From Ridgeia piscesae (lineage: Eukaryota > Annelida > Polychaeta > Sabellida > Siboglinidae): a stretch of 64,000 nt of DNA. The position numbers were made by a program, and so were the translations under genes. Where the stretch lies: positions 446,501 through 510,500 of the forward strand of contig JAODUO010000440.1 of the NCBI GenBank assembly GCA_025642075.2, in the 5' to 3' direction. A model generated the notes under the pieces. It was not told where the DNA came from, searched no databases, and saw nothing but the letters and a program-made list of their open reading frames with translations. Of this stretch, positions 50,010 to 62,101 are shown piece by piece (the first letter of the stretch is position 1; every line of letters begins with the position of its first letter).

Positions 50010-50657
50010 GTGCATCGTCGTGCTGTACCTGTATTTTTCACAAGTCATGGAAAAACAACACCACCGACCTCACCTCATCACCAAGACGAACACACACACT
50101 ACCCCTGTGGTATATGCGATCACTCCGTTGGATGGGACCAGTGTGGAGTTGCTTGCGAATCATGCGGACAGTGGTTCCATGCTGGATGCCAACATATAAC
50201 CAGTAGATCGTATGAACACCTCGGCAGAAGTGATGTCACCTGGCACTGTGTCATCTGTGCTAATGCAAACCATAGCTCTATTGCTTATGACCTACATGGC
50301 CTGAGCCTCACCCAGCACAATATAACACCAACAGCAGACTCATCCCTGGACACAAACTCGGACAGCCCATTCCACCCGTACCACACATCCACCCCATCAA
50401 GAGCAAGCAAACAAGATAAACATGCTAGACGACCACTCCGTTTTCTCTCTGTGAACTGCCAGTCCATTGTTGGCAAGGTTGCAGAATTTGACAATCTTAT
50501 ACACACCTTAAGACCAGATGTAATTCTTGGAACGGAATCATGGCTAACTCCATCACACACCAACGCAGAAATATTCCCCAGGGGTTTTAACATCTATCGC
50601 AGACACAGACCTAGTAAGAGTGGGGAGGAGTATTCATTGATGTATCTGAAGACGTAA
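50010..50657 (+). pseudogene. LINE ORF part 1: PHD finger and start of endonuclease
   Basis: A complete C4HC3 PHD finger opens the frame: CGIC, then ACESC, WFHAGC and WHCVIC supply the eight metal ligands. A low-complexity linker leads to RPLRFLSVNCQSI and ILGTESWL, the first two endonuclease motifs (catalytic Asn and Glu). The frame is lost near 50640, where the continuing sequence shifts. Confidence 0.88.
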
Positions 50658-51178
50658 ACTCCTTGGAAATGCCTGAACTGACTACAGACTGCGAAATCAT
50701 ATGGGTAAAGGTAAAACTACAGGGACGACGAACGCTGTTGGTCTGCTGCTTTTACCACCCCCATACAGAGGACTCGAACAGCATGAAGGCCTTTGCGGAA
50801 TCTGCCCACCGTGCCTCCGATATAAATAACGCCGTAATTGTAGCAGGCGGAGCCAACCAAGACCTAAAGAAGGGATCCCCCAGCCCGAGTATCCACCGAA
50901 AATTCATGGATGATATCAACGACGTAGGCTGGGAGCAGATGATACAGGATCCTATGAGAGGGGAGAACTACCTAGATCTGTTCCTGACCAACCACCCAAA
51001 CCTGGTCCCCCGAACTAAAGTACTGCCAGGGCTTGCCGACCATGATGCAGTCTACAAGGAACTGCAGATCCATCCTCCGAAGAAATACCAGCCAAAACGC
51101 TTCATCCCCATATACACAAAAGATTGCAATCAGCCACTAAAACATGCTGAAGAATCGCATTATGTCCATCTTCCATGA
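50658..51178 (+). pseudogene. LINE ORF part 2: rest of the endonuclease
   Basis: Continues in another frame with LLVCCFYHPH, VIVAGGANQDLKKGS, YLDLFLTNHP and LPGLADHDAV. The family's GGDFN motif here reads GGANQD, so the catalytic Asp is displaced or lost. The ADHD motif keeps the essential Asp-His pair. The frame shifts again near 51135. Confidence 0.85.
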
Positions 51179-52667
51179 ACATAGTGGAGTAGAAGACATA
51201 TGGACAGAACTCAAGACTGGCCTTAGCCAAGCCCTCACAGAATATGTCCCCCACAAGCAAACTAAATAAAAACCAAGCCACCCATGGGTTTACTATGAAA
51301 CCAAGAAGCTGATCCAAAGGAGGAACAGGATTCACAAACGCTGGAAAAAGTGTGGAGATGAAGATCTGAAACAGGAATTCAAATTGCTGAAACGGCAAGT
51401 CCAGAAAAGCCTGCGCCGCCTTTACTGGAGACATGTAGAAAACCTGATCTCAGATGACGTGACAAATCCAACCTCCTCCAAGAAGAAGTTCTGGTGCTTC
51501 ATCAAAGCAAGAAGAACTGAGGGGATGGGACTCTCTCCACTCAAAAATACTGGGAAACTCATTACAGACCCCAAAGAACAAGCCCAGCTTCTCAATAACC
51601 AATTTTGTTCTGTGTTCAGTCCCAGAGATACTGTTACTGCTGAGGAGTTTAAACTACATTGCCCCCAAAAACCAGACCTTCCTGAGTACACAGACTGCAA
51701 AAACATCAACATTACTGAAGAAAGGGTGAAGAAACTGCTTCTAAACTTAGACCCTAACAAAGCCTGTGGTCCTGACGGGATCTCACCAAGGCTCCTGAAG
51801 ATAGTTGCAGAAGAAGTCACACCAGCCCTTACCTTGCTCTTCCGAAACTCCTACCAGACTGGAACATTGCCACTCGACTGGAAATTAGCCCATATCACGC
51901 CTGTCTTCAAGAAGGGAGAACGATACAAGGCAGAAAACTACCGCCCCATCTCACTCACATGCATAGCTTGCAAGGTAATGGAGCACATCATCGCCAGTCA
52001 CATCATGTCACACCTAGAGAAGAACAGCATTCTCTGCCCAGAGCAGCATGGCTTCCGATGCGGTCGATCCTGTGAGACACAACTTCTGGGGTACGTGGAT
52101 GAAACAAGCGAAGAGCTGGAGAGGGGAAACCAGGAGGACACCATTGTCCTTGACTTTGAAAAAGTATTCGACAAGGTGAGCCATACCCTCCTAGTTCACA
52201 AGCTGCGTCGCTGTGGAATCGGAGGTCGACTTAATGCATGGATTGACAGCTTTCTCGAGAACAGAAAGCAGGCTGTAGTGGTTGGGGGAGAGTGATCAAA
52301 CTTCATGCCTGTGGACTCGGGAGTCCCCCAGGGATCAGTCGTTGGCCCGTGTCTCTTCCTTCTGTACATCAATGACCTACCCATAGAAATTGAATCAAAA
52401 ATCCGACTGTTTGCTGATGACACCCTGTGCAGTAACACCATTAAACACAAAGAGGACCAGAAAAAGCTGCAAAAAGATCTTGATTCCCTCACCACTTGGG
52501 AGAAACAGTGGTTCATGAGCTTCCATCCACAGAAATGCTACACATTGAGTGTCACCGGAAAGAAAGAAAAAATGGTACCGTCATACCACCTACACGGACA
52601 CAACCTGCAAAACGTCAGCACAGCAAAATACCTTGGCGTAAACATACAGGACAACCTGAACTTCACA
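51135..52667 (+). pseudogene. LINE ORF part 3: reverse transcriptase
   Basis: One frame with two internal stops (TAA at 51267, TGA at 52293). RT motifs appear in order: LDPNKACGPDGISPRLLK, ITPVFKKG, NYRPISLTCIACKVMEHIIA, EQHGFRCGRSCETQL, VLDFEKVFDKVSH (usually DFxKAFDxVxH, so Ala is changed to Val), SGVPQGSVVGPCLFLLYIND and the catalytic LFADDT. YLGVNIQDNLNF follows before the frame breaks. The active-site Asp pair is intact, but the frame is not. Confidence 0.92.
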
Positions 52668-53212
52668 TAGACACCATCACCAATAAAGCGAACAAGACAC
52701 TTGGCTTCCTCAGAAGAAACCTAAAAAATCTGAAACAAGAAAACAAAAGAAACAGCATATAAAGCCTTTGTCCGCCCAATCCTGGAGTACTCGGCCACTG
52801 TCTGGGACCCACACTCTGCAAACAACATAAAAACAATAGAAAAAGTCCAACGCCGTGCAGCAAGATGGGTTACAAATAGACACCACCAGACATCCTGCGT
52901 CAACTCCATCATCGACTCTCTTGCCTGGCCCACACTCCAACAACGCCGTAAAAAGCTCGACTTGAAATGTTTTACAAATTTCACCACCACCTCATCACCA
53001 TTGATTCTGAATACCTACCACAGCCAACAGAAACCAGATCAAGCCACAGAAAGAACGACACACACAGCTACAATATCCCCTACTGCAGGACACAATACAG
53101 ACATATCTCATTCTTCCCCCGGACCATCCCCGAATGGAACAGCCTGCCCCAGGAAATAGTGGCAGCCAAGTCCCTGGACTGTTTCAAGTCCAGGCTTGCT
53201 GCCCACCTGTAA
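52668..53212 (+). pseudogene. LINE ORF part 4: C-terminal region
   Basis: HIDTITNKANKTLGFLRRNL in one frame, then after a shift near 52740 AYKAFVRPILEYSATVWDPH, KVQRRAARWV and finally FFPRTIPEWNSLP with a stop at 53210-53212. These are the conserved C-terminal motifs of CR1/L2/Jockey-clade elements. Confidence 0.88.
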
Positions 53213-53392
53213 ACAGACAGACCACCCCTCCCCTTCCCTCCCCTCTTATTTCTTATGTCTACTACCCCCCATCTACTATGCCACACACCCTTTCACTACA
53301 TTTCAGAAGTGTCTACTGCAACCTCCACAAATCAGCATAATCATCACAACATTGATGTTGGCTGATTAATAGAATAAGAAGAAGAAGAACAT

Positions 53393-53982
53393 GCTCAATG
53401 AGGCTTCTGTCACTATTTAATTTCGGAGTCTGTTCTACGATTCAATTATCCGATTCGTGAAGAAGTGGTTACGGATATCCGTACACGAGTAGCTCTTCTG
53501 TAGTTTTAGATTATAATTATGGTAAAGCATATAATTATTACCTCTCAAATTGATTACGAATATAATAATTCTTTTTTTACAAGGAATTGATCAGGGGTAA
53601 ATCTGTTGAGGAGAGACAGTGCTAATGACTATATATTACAATCTTCTAGTGAACCCAACTGAACTCTGCCAATGTGGAGACGAGTATGTATGAGTACCAG
53701 CTTGCATGGATCGAGCTTGATTAAAGATGATGGTGTGGTCGGACGAATGCGACTGTGTATGTCTGTGTGGTATATCGCTAATAAACGAAACGATGTACAG
53801 GTTTGTGACAGAAGTAGCAAAAAACGTGACAGTAATTAGCAGTGTTAGCTGAATAACACATTGGCGACTATTTCTTTCCTTTTGTTCATACACTGACCAT
53901 GTGCTATCACGTTACTTACCTGTCAACGCCGAAAGAGCCCAGCCAGGGCGCAGGCACGGTATCGTGTACGTGCTGGCAGTGT
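53393..53982. other. Unique non-coding sequence
   Basis: No exon or repeat recognised between the LINE tail and the MITE at 53983. Confidence 0.45.
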
Positions 53983-54196
53983 CCCAGATAGCATGCAAAC
54001 GTTACATTAACGTTTACATTTGGTTAGATCCGTTTCATTTTGGTTACGGTTAAATCTCTAGCGTTCCCGGAACGTTAGTTTTTGGTTGTTTTTGTTTTCT
54101 TAGAAACTGAAACGTAGATCTACGTTAAAAAACCAGCAAAATACCGCAAAAAACTTTCGCATTTAACGTTAGATTAACGTTTGCATGCTATCTGGG
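53983..54196. mobile_element. MITE, 214 bp, with terminal inverted repeats
   Basis: The left end reads CCCAGATAGCATGCAAACGT (53983) and the reverse complement of the right end (54196 inward) begins with the same 20 bases. Similarity extends to about 30 bp with further AACGTTA words inside. TGT on both outer sides may be a 3-bp target duplication. Non-coding and non-autonomous; superfamily not assigned. Confidence 0.88.
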
Positions 54197-55310
54197 TGTA
54201 TAGATAACAGATCGTATCAGATGCTCGGCTGACGATGTGTGGGTTTATCTAGATAAACGACGTCGTCATTCATCATAAGCATATCCGAAATAAATACATC
54301 GACTATCGTATTTCTTCTTTCTTTTAGCTTCTGAACTCTTTCCTTTGTCAGACTCTGTGCTCGTACGGCAACTGTGCTTTATTAAAACGTTGCCGCATTT
54401 ACTTCCGGGAAACGTCTGGCGCGTCACCTAGTGATAATGATTGTAACCTTGGTCAAATCAAAGCGCGCCACGTGTCATCTGTGTACACAACTACACATGC
54501 TCTTCCCAATGCGCATGTTTACACAGGACTTGCTAGCATATAGTCTGGTGAATTTTAGTTTCAAGGGAACATTATGTTGTATTTTGCACTTATAAGCAGA
54601 TCTTATTGTTTTTAGGGGAACCCTAACAAAATGAATAGGCACTGGCTGACACCTAAAGCAGAGTGCGGTTTTTGTATTTGGATTCTATTCACACAATTTA
54701 ACATTAAGCATTTAACGTCCTTCTTCGTATGCGTTTTTCTTCTTCTTATCCTATGACTCTGTGTATTGTTTTCTGATGTAAACTGGACATTAGCATGCAT
54801 TCGGCCTTTCCTTTATTCCGTCACTTTTAATGGCAGACGTCCACGCTAGAGTTGGTAGAACGGTGATTGTGAAAGCCACGATTAGCCCCTTCTGCTCCTA
54901 CCAGAATGCAAGTATTCCACCATACCTCCTCCGTCACGGTTGCACTTTGTCGTAATATTTCCACCTCCTTCCTCAAAGTTTCGACGTGCACCGAGGTAGG
55001 TGACTTCAATGTGTCTGGTATGTGTTCATTGTGCAACTTGTGTATATATTTCTGCTACGTTTTCCTTCGTACTAATAATTTCAATTAACGATTACAACCA
55101 AATGAAATGAAATCAACATCACAATATAACAACATAAATATTACGAAGTGTAACGAAACTATAACACAGCATCGTTGATGGTCAACACTTGCCTTGACGT
55201 CTGGAGGTAGTTAAAGTTCGACAGGAGGAGTGGCGAGTCGCACAATGTGCCTAGAAGTGTACATACAAAGTTGTATTAACCACGCAACCACATTTTAAAA
55301 CTAGTGTTGC
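54197..55310. other. Unique non-coding sequence
   Basis: Mixed composition with scattered CpG. The short open frames near 54612-54800 and 54827-55088 show no domain or splice support. Confidence 0.45.
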
Positions 55311-55384
<74 letters not shown>

Positions 55385-55505
55385 TGTATATGTGCACATG
55401 TGTATGTGTGTGTACGTGTATTTATGCGTGTGTGTGCGTGTGTGTGTGTATGCGCGTGTGTGTACACACGTGTATGCATGAGTGAGTGCGTGCGTGCGTG
55501 CGTGT
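55311..55505. repeat. Microsatellite: (TA)n then TG/CG-rich run
   Basis: A TA run at about 55314-55380 is followed by TGTGTG/GCGTG-rich sequence ending in four GCGT units near 55490-55503. Confidence 0.95.
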
Positions 55506-55628
55506 AAAGAGGAGACAGTTATTTCCGAAGTGTTTTTATTGAGGGAATTGTTCAGCCACTGCTATTTCCCTCATGACGTACCCGTCCAATACGCGTTGTA
55601 GCTCAACAATGGCCGCCTCGGACCTAGC

Positions 55629-55945
55629 CTCGATTAACCAGACTCCGTGAGGAGGCAGCACTTTTCAGCCCCTCAACTACGCCTGTGGATTTAATGGGCT
55701 ACCTATGTAACCGACAGGGTGGCCTTATCCCAGACTAGGGTAGAGACGCTGACTGGTTCTCAGACCGAATTTGTAATAACAAATAAATAAGGATACCTTT
55801 TTATTAGATAATGTTGTATTATAAAAAAACAACTATTCAAAATTAAACTTACATTAACACAAACATATTTTTTCAGGTGTTTATCAAATAGGAATTACGG
55901 CAGGATTAACCGGTATTCGTGAGGTGGCATCATCACCCTCGGAGA
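55629..55945. repeat. Dispersed repeat, copy 2 (two conserved blocks)
   Basis: Block 1 at 55629-55686 matches 49486-49544 apart from about six positions. Block 2 at about 55889-55941 matches 49604-49655 more loosely and itself resembles block 1 (GATTAACC...CGTGAGGTGGCA). This gives the same order and strand as copy 1, but with 203 bp between the blocks instead of about 60. Confidence 0.78.
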
Positions 55946-58135
55946 ATATTAAAAAGCCGTCAAAGTCACCAGACTGTCTTGTCGGCGTAGTTCCGCAGCC
56001 GACCAACAGTCGGTTAAGCGAGACAACCTCGGTCCACGACCACAGCCAATCGGAGCCGCCCGGAATAATTCAGCCAAACACCGCTTTGGCGTTAGTCGAT
56101 TAAGTTGTCCGAACACGGTGTTGAACCTGTGTGACCCGCGCCGTGTTCATTACACGCCCAACTACGCTTCTTTGATATAAATCGATATCGCGTATGGGTG
56201 TGACGTGGACACACTGATCGGTTATAAATATTATATAAAGATGTGAGTAGCAATAACACTTCACGAAGGCAATTTGTATACGACAAGCCATATATAATTA
56301 CATGTAATCGTTCATAATGTACACCCTTATGCAATCTCACAATCTCACGCAATCTCATAGATGGGTTCGTTTTGGTTGTGAAATCTTAATTCAGTTATGC
56401 AATGCAGTTTTGTTTAAAGGGAGACAACGGTGATTTCTCAAGGTCTTGTTTATCGATATTGTTTAATACAAATTAACCACTTGCAACTATAATCATGATT
56501 ACCTTTACTTTACAGTAGAAAAGCCTGGTTGAACGCATACAATTAAAATTGCATTGCCTGCGCCCTCTGAAATTACGAGTTTTATAAAATATCAAAACAC
56601 TACTCTGAGAACACACTTCGAGTACATCTGAGGCGCTATGTTTGATTGTAGTTGCAATTTTTATAGGCTGATAAACATTTTGTTCGTTTCCCTGTGTTAA
56701 TAGAACTATCAACTATTAACCATAGCGGTCTAATGAAATAACATTCAAGTAAACAAATACCTTCAGCTGCACGGCTATCGCTGCCATGACGTTATTGCAT
56801 ATTTAATGTTATTGAACCGTTTTATTGAAACGCCGTTACTCTGGCGATTATGCCTCCTACGAATGACACACAAATGTGAACAAACGTAGTATAACAGACA
56901 ATACTCCAATTTCCTCGCGAGCGAGGCTGCAAATGGCAGACATATTGAAAATCGAAGTCAAGTGGTAAACTGATGGATTACAGATGTCATTATCGAGGCG
57001 TGCCAAGCCATATCGACCGCTATTGTTGCCGTCGTCACTGCTAACACCGCCACCGCCCGCGGCTCTCAAAACCGTCAGATATATCGATTTTTTTTAATGA
57101 ACAATTGTTTTAGGTACTTTCTTTGTTATCGTTATAGTTCGTATACCAACATATCATACAACTGGACAAAATACAATAAGATTTAACACGGAATCACCAC
57201 ATATTACTTGATTTAACAAACATTTTACGACTTGCCATCCATGCCAACCGTATCTTGCCAACCGTATCTGTGTCGCTTTTTAAAATATACGTGCAGCTAG
57301 CATTTAGCCTGCACAATATGTATGTTACTATTGGTTTGAGTCCTGTGTGAGGGACAAGACACACCTCTTGTATCATTTACACTGTTCCTTCCATAATCTT
57401 CTACATAACTGGTTTTTCAGCATAAATAAAACGTAACCAGTTGCTTTCGAATGACTGACTTAGAGGTCTATTTCCGATGTCATCGCCGTTGTCGTCTTTT
57501 TCACAACCAGGCTCCACCGCCACAACCACCAACTACACGTCACCTATTTCACCCCGTCACCAAGACACACAGAACAATCAAGCAGATCCATGAACCGAGA
57601 GGAACGTACGCTGTTGAAATCGCATCTGTCGACGAGACAACACAACGGAAGCAACAAAGAAGCTATGCAATGCCCCACTTGAATAATTCACCAAGCAAGT
57701 ACTACTAGCTATTACAAAGTAGCTGCATTACAATGACACCAGTTAAACGGCACCATAAGATATACGCTTTTCGTTACCATCGACGGCATTGTCGCCGTCT
57801 CGGGCCCGTGCACTGAAGCCGCCGGCTCTTTGACAACGTATTAAGCCGGCTGATGCATTTAACCACATTAGAGGCTCCTCAGTGCGTCGCCTGTTGCTGG
57901 AAAAGACGCCAGCCCAGAAACCCGTGTTAACAGCGTTTCCCAGCCTATTAGCAGTGCATGAATTATTGAAAGCGAAAGCCAACTTGTAGGAATTAAGCAC
58001 AGTCAAAGCTCGTCCATCGATCACCGTTGAGGGAGACACTCAAAAAATGAAATATGGTCACATGCACGGCAACCCGTCTGATTCAAAGGCACCTACCAAA
58101 ACAGGTTTCAAGATTGAGAAATGCGGGTGTATGGT
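55946..58135. other. CpG-containing unique sequence, no gene recognised
   Basis: More CpG and less repetitive than the rest of the window, especially 55960-56200, 56905-57080 and 57770-58030. Open frames at 57451-57708 (+) and 57743-58039 (-) have no recognisable domain. The sequence texture would suit conserved regulatory DNA, but this cannot be shown from one sequence. Confidence 0.35.
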
Positions 58136-58139
58136 GTAC

Positions 58140-58147
58140 AAGTCAGT

Positions 58148-58196
<49 letters not shown>

Positions 58197-58197
58197 G

Positions 58198-58269
<72 letters not shown>

Positions 58270-58272
58270 TAC
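58140..58272. repeat. Microsatellite: (TG)n followed by (CGTG)n
   Basis: A TG run to about 58194 switches to a tetranucleotide GCGT run of about 18 copies to 58268. Confidence 0.96.
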
Positions 58273-58927
58273 GTAGTTACATCATCATCACAGTTTTAGA
58301 TAACTACATTATTTTTGTTTTCTATGGCTATGCGTATACTTCTAAAAGAACTCAAACAGTCAACGTTAAATGTCCTGTAATTCTGTCACATCAACCATGT
58401 TCAGCGATATCTACGTTGCTTAAATTTCTAATTATGTTGTCAGTCTAAATGCACGCTTTGATAACTCCACCCTTTAATAAAAGGCCCTATACAGCCTAAT
58501 CATACTCAAACATATCATAAATGCGTCGACTTTCGATTGCACTTGGACATAATTTGCGTCGCGTCTCTGTATAAAATGCCATTCTGACTCGGTTTGCCTT
58601 ACGCGACAAAACACTGAAATACAAATAATAGAAATACAAAAGTAATACTGAGTCCACATCCAGGCCTGTGGATGCGGATGCATTTTTAACGCGTCTGCAG
58701 AAGGGGAAACTCAAATCGCCAGTGTTTGAGTTTAGCATTGCACTCGTGGTCCTGCAGGCCAATCGAATCGGACCATATCGGATTTGACGTGAAAACGTCT
58801 AATGTACGTACGCTACCAAAGTCACACAATGATGGTATGATCTTGCACACGTACCTGCACCTAGACTTTCTGCTTTTGTATTTGATAGCTTGGGAACGTT
58901 TGAATGATTGTATGATACGTTATTATA

Positions 58928-59200
58928 ATGTGATGTGATGTGATGTGATGTTGATGTGATGATGATGTGATTTGATGTGATGTGATTTGATTTGATGTGA
59001 TGTGATGTGATGTGATGTGATGTGATGTGATTTGATGTGATGTGATGTGATGTGATGTGATGTGATGTGATGTGATTTGATGTGATGTGATGTGATGTGA
59101 TGTGATGTGATGTGATGTGATGTGATGTGATGTGATGTGATGTGATGTGATAGATGATAGAATAGAATAGAATAGAATAGAATAGAATAGAATAGAATAC
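58928..59200. repeat. Pentanucleotide repeats: (TGATG)n then (AATAG)n
   Basis: TGATG repeats with periodic TTTGATG variants span about 58928-59150, followed by about nine AATAG units at 59157-59199. Open frames (TSHHI) are artefacts. Confidence 0.96.
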
Positions 59201-60476
59201 ATTACAATGTAACATGCGGACCGTTTTATGCATTTATCGCCGAATTTCAAGTTGGTCTTATAATAAAAATAATGGAGTGCAGATGTATGATTTCTAGAAA
59301 ACTGAATAATACATTTTCGTCATACAGTTAGCTATCATAGGCTGGATTGTTCGCGAAATGATACTAAAAGGAGACGGGAATAAATTGAGTTGAAGAAGCA
59401 GGCTTACAGTTGATAGCTATATTCGTACATTGGATTGTAAGAGTCCAGTACAAAGATGCGGTAATGTGTGTAGAAGTGAAGGTTGATTTGTAGCGCCGTG
59501 ACTTAGGGACGTGGTGTATGACCAAAATAGAACCACATCATTAGATGCTACAGTGGTCACATTCTGTTGGTACGGCGATGACTCAAATCTTTCAATTAAC
59601 ATTTTCTGTATTAAAGAGCATTTGTTTTGTCACACCCACTTTATGTCACTGTGCACACAAATGCCACGAAAAACCATAGGGGACTATTTTTTTGAAATCG
59701 TCCCTATACGACCGGAAGGCTGATCGATAGATGTTAACGCCGTAACGATGTCGAGTGATTTTTTCTCGTTACGCACGCGAGGTGGTTGGGCGGTCCGTCG
59801 TCTGAGCAGGTAGGTATTAGCTCGTCCCGGGGGATCGCGCTCTCATCTCGGCGTGTAGGAAATGACGAACAACACCAGCCGTAAGCCGACACCTTGTAAG
59901 CGACAGCGCATGCGTCTCATACAATCTGTGAATGTCATCGGTCTCAAGTAGCCGTTATGCGTGTTTAACGCTCAGAGCACACGTCATTTGTCTATCTACA
60001 CGATACCAAGTCAAATGTGATACTAGCAAACAAATACAGGTGTATAGATAGGCGTGTTCAGTCGTAATAGTGTCGCTCGCTGGAACATGTGTCATGCTGA
60101 ATGAAACTGACCGAGTTGAGAGTATCTAGATATGGTGACTCTTCTTTTCACTCCTTCCCTTAACCACGACTCTCCCATTCTCCCTCCCGGTCCTCATTCC
60201 CTGGCTTTTCCCTTTTCTTTCTTTCCTTTTATCTGTCTGTCTGTTTATCTATCTGTTTGCGTATATTTTGTTTGTCTACGTGTGTGTGTACGTGTGTATT
60301 TGCGTATACGTGAGTGTACACACGATGCGACTAATTGGCTAGACCTAAGGTTGCATTTATATTTAGCAGCTGAGACTTTCATCAGCTACACATGTGTGTT
60401 ACGAAGTGTTTTCTTTTCTATAAAATAACACGTAAACACATACATCCGTATATAGACACGCACAAGCATATATAGA
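59201..60476. other. Unique sequence with a possible non-coding exon end at 59809
   Basis: No coding exon recognised. A CpG-containing stretch at 59750-59960 includes GAGCAG|GTAGGTATT, a good splice-donor match at 59810, so a 5' non-coding exon ending at 59809 is possible. A pyrimidine-rich stretch with TCTG/TTTC words lies at about 60140-60260. Confidence 0.25.
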
Positions 60477-60699
60477 CCCACTCACTCACTCACTCACTCA
60501 CTCACTCACTCACTCACTCACTCACTCACTCACTCACTCACTCACTCACACACACGCACGCACGCGCACGCACACGCACACGCACACGCACACGCACACG
60601 CACACGCACACGCACACGACACACACACACACACATCACACACACACACACACACACACACACACCACCCCACACACACCACACACACACACACAACAC

Positions 60700-60782
<83 letters not shown>

Positions 60783-60902
60783 CACAGACACACAACCACA
60801 CACACGCACACGCACACGCACACGCACACGCACACAAACACAAACGCACACGCACACGCACACACACACGCACACGCACACGCACACATACACACGCACA
60901 GA
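60477..60902. repeat. Microsatellites: (CTCA)n then (CA)n/(CACG)n
   Basis: CTCA tetranucleotides at about 60479-60548 are followed by CA and CACACG runs with short interruptions to 60902. Open frames are artefacts. Confidence 0.96.
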
Positions 60903-60989
60903 CGTTCACTTTTTTGCAGATGCACCTCTTCGCGTGACAAGATCGAATGCCAATATTATCGTGATCCGTGATGCTGAATGTCATCGTGA

Positions 60990-61394
60990 TATACGACACG
61001 ACATAATCCTCGCGCGGCGCGGACGAGGTGCAAACTGCGCGCACCGCCAGCGTCGCGATGTATCACAGCGATTGGCTACGTGTGCGTACTCGCTTTCGTA
61101 TGTAATATTTATGATTTTAATGGGCCGCTCGCTGAGTGCCGCACGCCGGCCGTTTGACCGATAAGGCGGCCGTGTGGACGAGTCGGAATCACTCGGCGCA
61201 GTCGCTACAGCCGCCCGGGAACGGGTACTGGAACGCTATCGCGGACACCGGGCTCGTGATTCTCCCGCGTAGAGGGGTTTCAACCGACGTCAGATGGCCT
61301 GAAGGCGGAGTAGTGGATAACTCACGTAAAACTTTACAGTCGTCGACCGAGTGGTTGGACTGTCGGTGACATTCACTGCGGCGCTGTCTGTCAG
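60990..61394 (+). promoter_or_regulatory. CpG-rich candidate promoter and non-coding first exon
   Basis: The most CpG-rich stretch of the window (CTCGCGCGGCGCGGACGAGG, GCGCGCACCGCCAGCGTCGC, GCACGCCGGCC). It contains an inverted CCAAT box (GATTGGCTACG near 61070) and ends with CTGTCAG|GTAGGT, a strong splice-donor match at 61395. A + strand first exon ending at 61394 that splices to the acceptor before 62716 is a consistent model, but there is no direct evidence of transcription. Confidence 0.3.
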
Positions 61395-61981
61395 GTAGGT
61401 GTTCCCGTGTCCAACGTAGTTCTACCGAACCGGAAGCACGTTGTATTCGCGAGATTCTTAACGCGTCGCGCAACGCAATCATATTTAATATACAATAAAA
61501 GTGAAACAATCGCGGTTCTATTAACTCTAAAGATTATTTCTGTTCCCGCCGACCAAGACAATTGGAAACAATCCTTATGAAATGGAAGACTATGTGATGC
61601 TCAACCGTAGTGTTTGTGCGTGTACCAGTAAACTGTATGTAAGAGGGTACCCGTACGTCACAATACGTACCCGCATAACAGTACGTGGCGATACGCAAGA
61701 CTATGATAGTAATAGTTGGCCAAAGTAACAATGCGTAAACGCCGCTAACTATAAGGGTGGCTGTCCTACATTCAGAACATTCCAGTGGTATAAACAATTA
61801 TCTTTATTCGCACACGTTATTGAATATTGGCTTTCTTTTCTCCTGACGATTGTTGATTGGATCTGAGACTGGCGTGTCGTTATTCTCGCACACAAGACGC
61901 TATTGTTTCGCTGTTAAAAATTTATAAACGACGCTTTATTCGAGTTCCGGTACTTACAAAATTGCATGTAGTAGGGTTTCA

Positions 61982-61982
<1 letters not shown>

Positions 61983-62019
<37 letters not shown>

Positions 62020-62043
62020 GCGTGCGTGCGTGCGTGCGTGCGT

Positions 62044-62077
<34 letters not shown>

Positions 62078-62101
62078 TGTGTGTGTGTATGTGTGTGTGT
62101 C
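61983..62101. repeat. Microsatellite: (TG)n with (CGTG)n core
   Basis: TG runs at about 61985-62015 and 62045-62100 flank about six GCGT units. Confidence 0.95.

Larger units (their letters stand above)
49954..53392 (+). mobile_element. Non-LTR retrotransposon (LINE, CR1/L2-like), inactive
   Basis: The order is PHD finger, apurinic endonuclease, reverse transcriptase and conserved C-terminal region, as in single-ORF CR1/L2-type LINEs. The reading frame is broken by frameshifts near 50640-50660, 51135, 52665 and 52740 and by in-frame stops at 51267-51269 and 52293-52295. It ends after the stop at 53210-53212 with a short 3' region and an AAG-rich tail (AATAAGAAGAAGAAG, 53374-53389), typical of this group. 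The 5' end is approximate and no target duplication was found. It starts about 0.5 kb from the EEF2KMT 5' end and points away from it. Confidence 0.9.

Noticed and set aside
50285..53286. Minus-strand frames of 60-130 codons
   Set aside because: Antisense shadows of the LINE coding region.
57451..58039. 85-codon (+) and 98-codon (-) frames in CpG-rich sequence
   Set aside because: No recognisable motif and no matching splice context.
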